64,000 bases of DNA from Sthenelais limicola (taxonomy: Eukaryota; Annelida; Polychaeta; Phyllodocida; Sigalionidae), in the NCBI GenBank assembly GCA_942159475.1, contig OW804095.1, positions 154,830,536 to 154,894,535 of the forward strand, in the 5' to 3' direction. Below are positions 21,030 to 32,037 of this stretch, piece after piece. The first letter of the stretch is position 1, and each line of letters begins with the position of its first letter. The position numbers and the translations under genes were made by a program. Under the pieces are notes generated by a model. The model was not told where the DNA came from, made no database searches, and saw only the letters and a program-made list of their open reading frames with translations.

Positions 21030-21070
21030 CCCCCTCACCCCTCACCCTCACCCCCCCCCCCCCCCTCCCT
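21030..21070. repeat. C-rich run
   Basis: CCCCCTCACCCC leading to a 14+ nt C homopolymer; assembly-sensitive. Confidence 0.7.
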
Positions 21071-21500
21071 ACTACACACATAAAGGCAATAGGAGAGGTT
21101 TACGAGGGAGCCTATTCACACGCGGAGGTACAACATATAAATGTATGCTCCCTGCCGCAGCACCAGCCTCCCCCACTTACACATTCTGTACAGTAAGTGC
21201 AGTTTGTTTTGTTTTATTAAAAGCTAAAATTATATTTAAACAGTTACATTGAAACACGCATTATCCACTATGTATCAAATTCTGCTTAATTAAGCTGAAA
21301 TATTATAAATAAAGGTACATTTGAGTATATTAGATTTTGTGTTGATTCTGTTTGGTTCTGTTCAACTATAATCTGAACCTTATATTCATCTGAAATAAGG
21401 ATTATTTGAGAGGATGGTGAAGAAGATAGAATATAGCAGTGGTGCATGACAGTAACAATACAACATGGTAAGATGTCTGAGTGTGTCAGCACTTGTTAAT
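21071..21500. other. Unannotated spacer
   Basis: No supported feature. A weak MITE-1-like TTATTTGAGAGGATGG occurs at 21,404. Confidence 0.35.
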
Positions 21501-21535
21501 ATTCAAATTCAAATTCAAAAATCCTTTTATTGCCG
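21501..21535 (-). mobile_element. Non-LTR-type 3' tail (inverted)
   Basis: (ATTCAA)n then AAATCCTTTTATTGCCGATG; same terminal architecture as 13,044, 19,489 and 43,546. Confidence 0.5.
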
Positions 21536-22030
21536 ATGGTAATTACAACACGGTCGCTCTGCATCTAAGACATTTAGTTCTTCCAGAGGATGCCGTTTTT
21601 ATGGACTTGAATCTTAAGTAACAAACTGTCGCAGAACTTGGTTTTACACAAACTTGGTACGGGATGTGATGTAGAATGGTTAATTACAATGAAACCAGTG
21701 TAGTAAATGAGATATGGAATTGTAAACAATGGCTAGGCTGGGTGTCGGAAGCACCCAAATTAGGTATTGACATATGAGTTTATATAGCTGTATATGTTAA
21801 CACAGGTACAGGCAGAATATAGTGAATTGTTACAGGCAAGCAATAACACGCAGCATATAACTACAACTAGTGAATCATAAACTTGTAGTCATTATAAATA
21901 TATGTATGGAAGAGATGTCTGGGACAGAGAACAAGAACTCATTTACATGTAGAAAACCATTTATCGCTATCTGTAGAACAGAATGTAAATAAAGTGTCTT
22001 ATATATAATAGCCGCTCATTAATCAGTTAT
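21536..22030. other. Low-copy DNA
   Basis: May include the body of the element whose tail lies at 21,501, but no coding similarity is visible. Confidence 0.35.
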
Positions 22031-22070
22031 CCCTGAGGAAGGCTGAATAAGAGCTTAAACATGTTGGACC
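22031..22070 (+). mobile_element. Penelope-like element end relic (tentative)
   Basis: CCCTGAGGAAGGCTGAATAA then AGCTTAAACATGTTGG resembles the CTGANGAAGGCC ... GCCGAAACG block typical of Penelope-like element ends, which carry hammerhead ribozyme motifs. Degenerate. Confidence 0.3.
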
Positions 22071-22124
22071 ATTACCAACTCATGAAGACAGGAACAAGAC
22101 AAGAGACTGTATACCATCAGGTCA

Positions 22125-22275
22125 TTGACATTGTCTCCTGAACCAAGTGTACTTGTACATGGTAAGACAATGGCAAGCACTACACTATACACCGGGCCGG
22201 GGGGAGGGGGGGGGACATGGAAGGCAATGGCAAGCACTACACTATACACCGGGCGGGGGGGGGGGGGGGGGTGGA
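22125..22275. repeat. Two-unit duplication with G runs
   Basis: GGCAATGGCAAGCACTACAC followed by TATACACCGGGC and a long G run occurs twice. The G homopolymers are length-uncertain. Confidence 0.8.
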
Positions 22276-22431
22276 CAGCATTGACCAGGTTGACAAACTA
22301 GGACTAGGCAGACCTACAGTGGACAGACAATAAGAATGAATTGTACTTACACAGTGGATCTGAATTTATGCAGTCAAATACAGAAATAAAAACAGCTTTT
22401 ATATAACTGTCACTGTGGTTAATTTTGTATG

Positions 22432-22530
22432 CAATTAGAAATACAGTTTCTTAAGTGTGATGTATTTCAGAAAAAATGGTTCAAAAGTTGCAAAAATGAT
22501 AAATGTCAAAGTTGTTTTTTTCGATTTAAG
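22432..22530. mobile_element. MITE-2 fragment, diverged
   Basis: GTGTGATGTATTTCAGAAAA then AGTTGCAAAAATGATAAATG and TTGTTTTTTTCG match the first ~85 bp of MITE-2. Confidence 0.45.
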
Positions 22531-22739
22531 ACCTATGTTCGTGTGGCAATGACATATGTTGATAGTGAATATTGTGGTTTATCTGAGGACTGTGTGAAGG
22601 TAGGGGGAGGCAGGATATGATATGAGTGGGTGACACAGGGAGGTGGCGGAGGTAAAAGATGTAGTCAGAATATTCCTCACATAAATCATGATATAATACT
22701 GACTTAATCTAGTTGTGGTTGGGTGTGGGGAGTGGGGCA

Positions 22740-23270
22740 GATAGAGGGAGGGGGATGGGGATAGGGGCAGAGGGGGATATAGTGCAGTGGATTGGTTTGG
22801 GAGGAAGAGATGAGAGAGATGAGAGAGAGGAGAGCGAGGAGAGGAGAGAGAGGAGAGAGAGGAGAGAGAGGAGAGAGAGGAGAGAGAGGAGAGAGAGGAG
22901 AGAGAGGAGAGAGAGGAGAGAGAGGGAGAGAGGAGAGAGAGGAGAGAGAGGAGAGAGAGGAGAGAGGAGAGAGGAGACAGGAGAGACAGGAGAGACAGGA
23001 AAGAGAGAGGGAGAGAGAGGGGAGAGAGAGAAGAGAGGAGAGAGAGGAGAGAGAAGAGAGAGAGGAGAGAGAGGGTTAGAGAGAGGAGAGAGAAGAAAAA
23101 GTGAGAGAGAGGGACAGAGAGGAGAGCAGAGGGAGAGCAGAGAGCAGAGGGAAAGAAAGCAAAGAGAAGGGGGAGGGAGAGGAGGCAGGAAGAATAGCAG
23201 ACTGAGAAAGAGGAGCAAGAGAGGGAGAGGAGAGGGTACAGATTATGAGAAGAGAAGAGGAATAGAGAGA
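22740..23270. repeat. GA-rich microsatellite domain
   Basis: GAGAGAGGA repeats; charged or Leu/Ser-rich frames across it on both strands are artefacts. Confidence 0.93.
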
Positions 23271-23455
23271 TGAGACAAAGGGCCATGTTTTCATCTCATA
23301 TATAACCCACTCCACTAAACCTCCATGTCCGGGTTTGTGGCTGTAAATCTGTGGTAAATATGCTCCTAATGTTACCCAGGCTGTGCGCCATGCATATGTC
23401 ACTACATCTCTACACAGTGGGACGTGGGGAGAAGTTACAGGCTACAATATACGCA
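23271..23455. other. Spacer between purine tracts
   Basis: Nothing supported. Confidence 0.4.
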
Positions 23456-23955
23456 GGGACACATGCCCCCCCCCTGTACCCCCCCGCCCCCCCGCACTTC
23501 CACACTTCCACACACGACAGATGAAGCACTATAAGAGAATGAAGAGGGTGACACAATGCACAACCAAGAGACACAGAGAGAGAGTAAGAGAGAGGGCGAG
23601 AGACAAAGGCATAGATGAAGAGACAAAGACAGAGAAAGAGAGACAGAGGGAGACAAAGAGAGAGAGAAAAGAGAGATAAAAAGAGAGGGCGAAAGAGAGA
23701 CAGAGAGACAGAGAAAGAGAGGGAGAACGTGAGAGTAGAAAAGAAAAAGAAAGAAACTGACGAAGAAAGAGAGAGAGAAAGAGAGGGATAGAAAATGGGA
23801 GAGGGAAAAAGAAAGAGAGAAAGAAAGGAGTGAAAGAATAGGGAGAGAAGTCGCATATTCAAGCCACATAGAAGTCTATATTCAGCTTGTAGCCTGAGGG
23901 AGGGGGAGGGGGTTTGAGAGGGTGGGAGGGGATTGAGAGGGGGTAGAGGGTGTAA
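23456..23955. repeat. C run, then GA/GAAA purine tract
   Basis: A 23,465-23,495 C-rich run is followed by AGAGAGAGAAAGAG-type repeats to about 23,840 and GGGAGGGGG words to 23,950. Confidence 0.85.
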
Positions 23956-23999
23956 TGGGTTCCATTTCCTGGTGTACAACCCTGGAGGCTGTATCTGGG

Positions 24000-24212
24000 T
24001 AGAGGGTTGGGGTGCTATACATTATACCCCACTAACTCACCCTCTCTCTTACAGGCTCACTGTATAGCCTGGGGGGGGGGGGGTGCTATACATTATACCC
24101 CACTAACTCACCCTCTCTCTTACAGGCTCACTGTATAGCCTGGGGGGGGGGGTGCTATACATTATACCCCACTAACTCACCCTCTCTCTTACAGGCTCAC
24201 TGTATAGCCTGG
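24000..24212 (+). promoter_or_regulatory. Triplicated splice-acceptor module
   Basis: Three ~70 bp tandem units. Each contains CACTAAC (branch-point-like), CCTCTCTCTTACAG and then GCTCACTGTATAGCCTGG, so a near-ideal 3' splice site ends at 24,054, 24,125 and 24,194, all on the + strand. After the third a moderate donor (CTG|GTAGTA) follows 28 nt on. Units 1 and 2 carry G runs of 10-13 nt after the acceptor. No coding signal is recognisable, so use of these acceptors is inference. Confidence 0.45.
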
Positions 24213-24312
24213 GGTGTCTCTGGTAGTAAACACAACCATCATGTAACTCACATATGCCAGATTATTTACATTTTAAAGCTGTATTCTCAGCTATTACCAC
24301 AAACAAAATCGT

Positions 24313-25015
24313 ACCCATAATATGACTTATAGGACTGGATTTATCAATATTCTGCTGCTGTTATATATTTATACAAGAGTTACTCATATTATGACTTATA
24401 GGACTGGATTTATCAATATTCTGCTGCTGTTATATATTTATACAAGAGTTACTCATATCATGACTTATAGGACTGGATTTATCAATATTCTGCTGTTGGT
24501 ATATGTTTATACAAGAGTTACTCATATTATGACTTATAGGACTGGATTTATCAATATTCTGCTGCTGTTATATATTTATACAAGAGTTACATATATTATG
24601 ACTTATAGGACTGGATTTATCAATATTCTGCTGCTGTTATATGTTTATACAAGAGTTACATATATTATGACTTATAGGACTGGATTTATCAATATTCTGC
24701 TGCTGTTATATGTTTATACAATAGTTACTCATATTATGACTTATAGGACTGGATTTATCAATATTCTTATCAATATTCTGCTGCTGTTATATATTTATAC
24801 AAGAGTTACTCATATTATGACTTATAGGACTGGATTCATCAATATTCTGCTGTTGGTATATGTTTATACAAGGGTTACCCATATTATGACTTATAGGACT
24901 GGATTTATCAATACTCTGCTGCTGTTATATTTCATCCAAGAACTTGAAATTGAAAGAAAAGGATTTCAACGGGCCTCCAAAATATGAATGTGGAATTGTA
25001 CCAAGCCCTGTAGCG
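24313..25015 (+). repeat. R5 element with amplified 69 bp unit
   Basis: About nine copies of a 69 bp unit (TATTATGACTTATAGGACTGG, TTATCAATATTCTGCTGCTG, TTATACAAGAGTTACTCA), closed by the same right-hand sequence as the single copy at 9.9-10.1 kb. 69 is divisible by three, which explains the 221-codon open frame (repeating MTYRTGFINILLLLY); I do not regard it as a gene. Confidence 0.85.
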
Positions 25016-25079
25016 AGATGAACTGAACATCATCCACCCAGACTTGGTTCAAAGGACTTAGACATGGGTCGGATGAAAT

Positions 25080-25340
25080 AACATAGAGAATAACAAGTAG
25101 AAAATCCATTGTTTTTTTGACCAATGTTTACTGAGATTGCAGATTTAAGTGGATCTAAAAAGTGCTGGAAAATATTCTCAATTCTCAGGTATTACAGGAT
25201 CAGAATCTCACCAAATGTACAAATAATTATTATGACTTATGGGACTGGGGTAAATGTAATCGGACAAAATCCTTTTTTTGACCGATGAGATTGCAGCTTT
25301 GAGTGGATCTAAAACGTTCTGAAAAATATAAAATATGATT
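25080..25340. repeat. R5-related internal duplication
   Basis: TTTTTTTGACC ... GAGATTGCAG followed by GTGGATCTAAAA occurs twice, with an R5-like TTATTATGACTTATGGGACTGG between the copies. Confidence 0.5.
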
Positions 25341-25465
25341 AATTCTACCTGTAACACCTCGCTAACAGTGGATGTGTGATCTATACTCATAGTTAACCCA
25401 CCCAGGGACGGGGAGGACATTCCAGGTCAACCCAAGTTTATAGAAGCCAAGGTAGAAGATGTGCA

Positions 25466-25545
25466 CTCTACACCAGTCCCTGTCACCTCTCATACTGTAG
25501 CTTATATACACCAGTCCCTGTCACCTCTCATACTCCAGCTTGTAA
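25466..25545. repeat. Two-unit 38 bp duplication
   Basis: ACACCAGTCCCTGTCACCTC then TCATACT occurs twice. Confidence 0.75.
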
Positions 25546-25609
25546 TGTTGTTGTTTGCACCCGAGGGACATTGTCTGAGCGGCATCATCTATTGTATCCC
25601 TGAGGAGGG

Positions 25610-25905
25610 TCTAGCCCCCCTCCACTCACCCCCCCCCCCCCGCCCACTCCCAACATACCCCCACCTCCAGCCCTCCCCCCGCCAACTCCCCACATACCCC
25701 CTACCCTCACCTGCAGCCCCCCCGCACCTGTCGCCCTAAATGTCCCCATCCATATCTCCCCATCCTCCACCCATCCCACCCCACTACCCTTCCCGTACCC
25801 CTTCACCCCTCCCCCTCCCCAACCACTTCCTCATCCTCCTCCCCCTCCCCCCAACCCCACCTGTAGCCCCAAAGCTCTCCCCCTCCATCCCTTCCCACCC
25901 CTTAC
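25610..25905. repeat. C-rich low-complexity tract
   Basis: CCCCCACCTCC-type words with homopolymer C runs. Proline-rich frames are artefacts. Confidence 0.8.
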
Positions 25906-25917
25906 CCACCTCTATAT

Positions 25918-26231
25918 GGGTGAAACCGACAGAACCTTCTCCACTCGTCGCAAATAACTCAAATTTAAGAATAAAAAAATAATGTTCTAAATTTGGTTCA
26001 ACCCATAAGTTTGAATCAGGTTAATATCAAATATATATTCAGATATTCAGATATACCGAGCATACTAATAATGGTTTATGTTATTTCAAAAACATAAACC
26101 AGGATTTCAAATGGAATCTCAGGATTCATGAGGAGGCCTACATCGTGGTGCAATAGGGAGCCATATCGACCATGTGTGTCCCAACCCTACACGTGTAGAT
26201 GTGCCAATTGTACACTTTTTGAAGTCTGATC
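25918..26231 (+). mobile_element. MITE-1 relative with nested MITE-5 remnant
   Basis: Outer MITE-1-like parts (AAATAACTCAAATTTAAGA, CAGATATACC, TGCCAATTGTACAC) surround a segment with GGTTTATGTTATTTCAAAAA and CATAAACCAGGATT, GGATTCATGAGG. The latter words recur in the nested fold-back at 53.1 and 58.0 kb. Confidence 0.5.
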
Positions 26232-26239
26232 TCTATCGC

Positions 26240-26540
26240 CCCCACCAAGCCACCCCCCACCCCCCGATCCATTCTCCTACCCCTCTCTATATCCCCCACC
26301 CCACCCCTACCCCCCTCCACCCTCTATACCCCCTCTATATCCCCCACGTCCCCCACCGGTACACCTCCCCCTCCTTACCCCCTATATATCTCCTACCCCC
26401 TTCCATACCCCCTATATATCTCCTACTCCTCTCCATACCCCCTATATATCTCCTACCCCCCTTCCATACCCCCTATATATCTCCTACTCCTCTCCATACC
26501 CCCTCTATACCCCCCCCCCCACCCCACCCCCCTCCTCCTG
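26240..26540. repeat. C-rich tract with CTATATATCTCCTA repeats
   Basis: TACCCCCTATATATCTCCTA recurs four times, then a poly-C run with CACCCC words. Confidence 0.75.
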
Positions 26541-26639
26541 GGTGCTGGTATTCACTCACTCCACTCTATGACGTTTCCACTTTACTGCTTGGTGCAGTTT
26601 TTGCAGCTGATGCGTTTTATTCTCTCACTTATCATCGCT

Positions 26640-26767
26640 GATTTCATGCCCTCCTGTCGCCTCGCATAAGCCCTCGCATCGCTTTCTGTCGCCCGCGATA
26701 TCGCGCCGCCCTTCCCCGCCGCGCGCTATGTTCAAGCTGGCTTCCCGCTCAGATTCTATTTGCTAAG
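26640..26767. other. CpG-dense segment at gap edge
   Basis: Dense CpG (TGTCGCCTCGC, GTCGCCCGCGATATCGCGCC, CGCCGCGCGC) unlike the surrounding DNA. Could be the edge of a CpG island, promoter or foreign element cut by the gap. No motif decides this. Confidence 0.4.
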
Positions 26768-26967
26768 NNNNNNNNNNNNNNNNNNNNNNNNNNNNNNNNN
26801 NNNNNNNNNNNNNNNNNNNNNNNNNNNNNNNNNNNNNNNNNNNNNNNNNNNNNNNNNNNNNNNNNNNNNNNNNNNNNNNNNNNNNNNNNNNNNNNNNNNN
26901 NNNNNNNNNNNNNNNNNNNNNNNNNNNNNNNNNNNNNNNNNNNNNNNNNNNNNNNNNNNNNNNNNNN
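26768..26967. other. Assembly gap, 200 N
   Basis: Placeholder gap on the left edge of the 3.9 kb minisatellite, which probably continues into it. Confidence 0.98.
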
Positions 26968-29900
26968 CTTCTCTCCACATCTCCAACCCTTCTCTTCTCC
27001 TTCCCTTCACCATCACCTTCTCCCCACATCTCCAACCCTTCTCTTCTCCTTCCCTTCACCCTACCCTTCTCTCCACATCTCCAACCCTTCTCTTCTCCTT
27101 CCTTCACCCTACACCCTTCTCCTCCACATCTCCACCCTTCTCTTCTCCTTCCTTCACCCTACCCTTCTCTCCACATCTCCAACCCTTCTCTTCTCCTTCC
27201 CTTCACCTACCCCCTTCTCTCCACATCTCCAACCCTTCTCTTCTCCTTCCTTCACCCTACCCCTTCTCTCCACATCTCCAACCCTTCTCTTCTCCTTCCC
27301 TTCACCCTACCCCTTCTCCCACATCTCCAACCCTTCTCTTCTCCTTCCCTTCACCCAACCCCTTCTCCCCCACATCTCCACCCTTCTCTTCTCCTTCCTT
27401 CCCCAACCCCCCTCTCCACATCTCCAACCCTTCTCTTCTCCTTCCTTCACCCTAACCCCTTCTCTCCACATCTCCAACCCTTCTCTTCTCCTTCCCTTCA
27501 CCCTACCCCTTCTCTCCACATCTCCAACCCTTCTCTTCTCGTTCCCTTCACCATCAGCCTTCTCTCCACATCTCCAACCCTTCTCTTCTCCTTCCCTTCA
27601 CCCTACCCCTTCTCTCCACATCTCCAACCCTTCTCTTCTCCTTCCTTCACCATCAGCCTTCTCTCCACATCTCCAACCCTTCTCTTCTCCTTCCCTTCAC
27701 CATCACCTCCTCCCCACATCTCCAACCCTTCTCTTCTCCTTCCTTCACCCTACCCCTTCTCTCCACATCTCCAACCCTTCTCTTCTCCTTCCTTCACCCT
27801 ACCCCTTCTCTCCACATCTCCAACCCTTCTCTTCTCGTTCCCTTCACCATCAGCCTTCTCTCCACATCTCCAACCCTTCTCTTCTCCTTCCCTTCACCCT
27901 ACCCCTTCTCTCCACATCTCCAACCCTTCTCTTCTCCTTCCTTCACCATCAGCCTTCTCTCCACATCTCCAACCCTTCTCTTCTCCATCCCTTCACCATC
28001 ACCTCCTCCCCACATCTCCAACCCTTCTCTTCTCCTTCCCTTCACCCTACCCCTTCTCTCCACATCTCCAACCCTTCTCTTCTCCTTCCTTCACCATCAG
28101 CCTTCTCTCCACATCTCCAACCCTTCTCTTCTCCTTCCCTTCACCATCACCTCCTCCCCACATCTCCAACCCTTCTCTTCTCCTTCCCTTCACCCTACCC
28201 CTTCTCTCCACATCTCCAACCCTTCTCTTCTCCTTCCTTCACCCTACCCCTTCTCTCCACATCTCCAACCCTTCTCTTCTCCTTCCCTTCACCCTACCCC
28301 TTCTCTCCACATCTCCAACCCTTCTCTTCTCCTTCCCTTCACCATCACCTTCTCCCCACATCTCCAACCCTTCTCTTCTCCTTCCCTTCACCATCACCTC
28401 CTCCCCACATCTCCAACCCTTCTCTTCTCCTTCCCTTCACCCTACCCCTTCTCTCCACATCTCCAACCCTTCTCTTCTCCTTCCTTCACCCTACCCCTTC
28501 TCTCCACATCTCCAACCCTTCTCTTCTCCTTCCTTCACCCTACCCCTTCTCCCCACATCTCCAACCCTTCTCTTCTCCTTCCTTCACCATCACCTCCTCC
28601 CCACATCTTCAACCCTTCTCTTCTCCTTCCCTTCACCAACCCCCTTCTCTCCACATCTCCAACCCTTCTCTTCTCCTTCACTTCACCATCACCTCCTCCC
28701 CACATCTCCAACCCTTCTCTTCTCCTTCCCTTCACCCTACCCCTTCTCTCCACATCTCCAACCCTTCTCTTCTCCTTCCCTTCACCCTACCCCTCCTCTC
28801 CACATCTCCAACCCTTCTCTTCTCCTTCCCTTCACCCTACCCCTTCTCTCCACATCTCCAACCCTTCTCTTCTCCTTCCCTTCACCCTACCCCTCCTCTC
28901 CACATCTCCAACCCTTCTCTTCTCCTTCCTTCACCCTACCCCTTCTCTCCACATCTCCAACCCTTCTCTTCTCCTTCCCTTCACCCTACCCCTTCTCTCC
29001 ACATCTCCAACCCTTCTCTTCTCCTTCCCTTCACCATCACCTCCTCCCATCTCCAACCCTTCTCTTCTCCTTCACTTCACCCTACCCCTTCTCTCCACAT
29101 CTCCAACCCTTCTCTTCTCCTTCCCTTCACCCTACCCCTCCTCCCCACATCTCCAACCCTTCTCTTCTCCTTCCCTTCACCATCACCTCCTCTCCACATC
29201 TCCAACCCTTCTCTTCTCCTTCCCTTCACCATCACCTCCTCCCCACATCTCCAACCCTTCTCTTCTCCTTCCCTTCACCATCACCTCCTCCCATCTCCAA
29301 CCCTTCTCTTCTCCTTCACTTCACCATCACCTCCTCCCATCTCCAACCCTTCTCTTCTCCTTCCTTCACCCTACCCCTTCTCTCCACATCTCCAACCCTT
29401 CTCTTCTCCTTCACTTCACCCTACCCCTTCTCTCCACATCTCCAACCCTTCTCTTCTCCTTCCCTTCACCCTACCCCTTCTCCCCACATCTCCAACCCTT
29501 CTCTTCTCCTTCCCTTCACCCTACCCCTTCTCCCCACATCTCCAACCCTTCTCTTCTCCTTCACTTCACCCTACACCTCCTCTCCACATCTCCAACCCTT
29601 CTCTTCTCCTTCACTTCACCATCACCTCCTCCCCACATCTCCAACCCTTCTCTTCTCCTTCCCTTCACCCTACCCCTTCTCTCCACATCTCCAACCCTTC
29701 TCTTCTCCTTCCTTCACCATCACCTCCTCCCCACATTTCCAACCCTTCTCTTCTCCTTCCTTCACCATCACCTCCTCCCCACATCTCCAACCCTTCTCTT
29801 CTCCTTCCCTTCACCATCACCTCCTCTCCACATCTCCAACCCTTCTCTTCTCCTTCCCTTCACCATCACCTCCTCCCCACATCTCCAACCCTTCTCTTCT

Positions 29901-30873
29901 CCTTCCCTTCACCCTACCCCTTCTCTCCACATCTCCAACCCTTCTCTTCTCCTCCCCTTCACCATCAGCCTTCTCTCCACATCTCCAACCCTTCTCTTCT
30001 CCTTCCCTTCACCCTACCCCTTCTCTCCACATCTCCAACCCTTCTCTTCTCCTTCCTTCACCCTACCCCTTCTCTCCACATCTCCATCCCTTCTCTTCTC
30101 CTTCCCTTCACCATCACCTCCTCCCCACATCTCCAACCCTTCTCTTCTCCTTCCTTCACCATCACCTTCTCCCCACATCTCCAACCCTTCTCTTCTCCTT
30201 CCCTTCACCATCACCTCCTCCCCACATCTCCAACCCTTCTCTTCTCCTTCCCTTCACCATCACCTTCTCCCCGCATCTTCAACCCTTCCCTTCTCCTTCC
30301 CTTCACCATCACCTCCTCCCCACATCTCCAACCCTTCTCTTCTCCTTCCCTTCACCATCACCTCCTCCCCACATCTCCAACCCTTCTCTTCTCCTTCCCT
30401 TCACCATCACCTCCTCCCCACATCTCCAACCCTTCTCTTCTCCTTCCCTTCACCATCACCTCCTCCCCACATCTCCAACCCTTCTCTTCTCCTTCCCTTC
30501 ACCATCACCTCCTCCCCACATCTCCAACCCTTCTCTTCTCCTTCCCTTCACCCTCACCTCCTCCCCACATCTCCAACCCTTCTCTTCTCCTTCCCTTCAC
30601 CCTACCCCTTCTCTCCACATCTCCAACCCTTCTCTTCTCCTTCCCTTCACCCTACCCCTTCTCCCCACATCTCCAACCCTTCTCTTCTCCTCCCTTCACC
30701 CTACCCCTTCTCCCCACATCTCCAACCCTTCTCTTCTCCTCCCTTCACCCTACACCTTCTCCCCACATCTCCAACCCTTCTCTTCTCCTTCCCTTCACCA
30801 ACCCCCTTCTCCCCACATCTCCAACCCTTCTCTTCTCCTTCACTTCACCCTCCCCCTTCTCTCCACATCTCCA
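26968..30873. repeat. ~46-50 bp minisatellite, 3.9 kb
   Basis: About 80 units of CTCCACATCTCCAACCCTTC + TCTTCTCCTTCCCTTCACC followed by either CTACCCCTT or ATCACCTCC. Variants are arranged in local blocks, and repeated multi-unit blocks (for example 27,540-27,700 against 27,830-28,000) show higher-order amplification. Confidence 0.97.
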
Positions 30874-30890
30874 ACCCATCCCTCTCCCAG

Positions 30891-30973
30891 TCTATGAGAA
30901 GCCACTTGTCTGCATGCATGGCTTCCCAGGTGGCTTCCGCAGCCACATCCTGCAGTGGCAGTCCTGGGTCTAG
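30891..30973 (+). other. Protein-like fragment, possible alpha/beta-hydrolase exon relic
   Basis: Immediately after the minisatellite, a pyrimidine-rich CCCATCCCTCTCCCAG (AG 30,889-30,890) is followed by a frame reading YEKPLVCMHGFPGGF and ending QWQSWV before TAG at 30,971. Known: many alpha/beta-hydrolases have a beta strand then HGFPG/HGxPG at the oxyanion region. The fit is short. The antisense frame is also open and equally plausible in composition, and a CAG|GTGGCT donor lies inside. Could be an exon, a pseudogene scrap or chance. Confidence 0.2.
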
Positions 30974-30987
30974 ATCAGTGGGTTGAT

Positions 30988-31776
30988 GAGAGGAAGGGAC
31001 AGGAAGGGGAGTGTAGAGGAGTTTAGAGGAGAGGGAGGGAGAGGAAGAGGTGGAAGGGGAGTGTAGAGGAGAGGGAGGGAAAGGAAGAGGTGGAAGGGGA
31101 GTGTAGAGGAGAGGGAGGGAGAGGAAGAGGTGGAAGGGGAGTGTAGAGGAGAGGGAGGGAGAGGAAGAGGTGGAAGGGGAGTGTAGAGGAGAGGGAGGGA
31201 GAGGAAGAGGTGGAAGGGGAGTGTAGAGGAGAGGGAGGGAAAGGAAGAGGTGGAAGGGGAGTGTAGAGGAGAGGGGGGGAGAGGAAGAGGTGGAAGGGGA
31301 GTTTAGAGGAGAGGGGGGGAGAGGAAGAGGTGGAAGGGGAGTGTAGAGGAGAGGGGGGGAGAGGAAGAGGTGGAAGGGGAGTGTAGAGGAGAGGGGGGGA
31401 GAGGAAGAGGTGGAAGGGGAGTTTAGAGGAGAGGGGGGGAGAGGAAGAGGTGGAAGGGGAGTGTAGAGGAGAGGGAGGGAAAGGAAGAGGTGGAAGGGGA
31501 GTTTAGAGGAGAGGGGGGGAGAGGAAGAGGTGGAAGGGGAGTGTAGAGGAGAGGGAGGGAGAGGAAGAGGTGGAAGGGGAGTGTAGAGGAGAGGGAGGGA
31601 AAGGAAGAGGTGGAAGGGGAGTTTAGAGGAGAGGGGGGGAGAGGAAGAGGTGGAAGGGGAGTGTAGAGGAGAGGGGGGGAGAGGAAGAGGTGGAAGGGGA
31701 GTTTAGAGGAGAGGGGGGGAGAGGAAGAGGTGGAAGGGGAGTGTAGAGGAGAGGGAGGGACAGGAAGAGGTGGAGC
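30988..31776. repeat. 40 bp purine-rich minisatellite
   Basis: About 19 copies of GAGGAAGAGGTGGAAGGGGA + GTGTAGAGGAGAGGGAGGGA; variable sites AGGG/GGGG, GTGT/GTTT and GAGG/AAGG. 40 is not divisible by three, so no frame persists. Confidence 0.97.
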
Positions 31777-31786
31777 AGATCAAAAG

Positions 31787-31882
31787 CTAGAGAAGGAGCA
31801 GGAGGAAGAGCAGAAGGAAGAGAACTTCCAGCAGTTCTGGAGGACGACAGGTCTAGACACAGAGCTAGAGAAAGATCTTTAG
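31787..31882 (+). other. Protein-like fragment after minisatellite
   Basis: One frame reads LEKEQEEEQKEENFQQFWR then TTGLDTELEKDL and stops at TAG (31,880-31,882). A charged, coiled-coil-like start with a less repetitive end resembles a real C-terminus. No acceptor with a pyrimidine tract precedes it; an internal CAG|GTCTAG at 31,850 is a weak donor. Family unrecognised. It lies ~150 nt before a second fragment on the same strand. Confidence 0.2.
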
Positions 31883-31938
31883 AATTTTAGAATTTTTCAT
31901 TCACATATCAACATTACATCCCTTAATGAGAGAAGAAG

Positions 31939-31986
31939 TGACAGCTCAGATGACGTCACAAGTGACAGCTCAGATGACGTCACAAG
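31939..31986 (+). promoter_or_regulatory. Twin CRE sites in a 24 bp duplication
   Basis: GTGACAGCTCAGATGACGTC + ACAA occurs twice head to tail. Each copy holds a full palindromic CRE, TGACGTCA (31,952-31,959 and 31,976-31,983). Full CREs are CREB/ATF sites, usually promoter-proximal. A half site (AACGTCAC) occurs at 32,229. Function is inferred. Confidence 0.4.
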
Positions 31987-32037
31987 GTGGATGAGGGTGA
32001 TGTGACGCAGCAAGTGTACCTCTGCCCCCTCCACCAG

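Noticed and set aside
22579..23679. Arg/Glu-rich or Leu/Ser-rich frames over GA tracts
   Set aside because: Composition artefacts; same for 4,493-5,187, 36,830-37,153, 38,033-38,563, 45,065-45,620, 47,068-47,947, 50,448-51,211 and 54,701-55,252.
24322..24987. 221-codon hydrophobic repeat protein
   Set aside because: 69 bp unit is divisible by three; the same element elsewhere (9.9 kb) has a single unit and no open frame.
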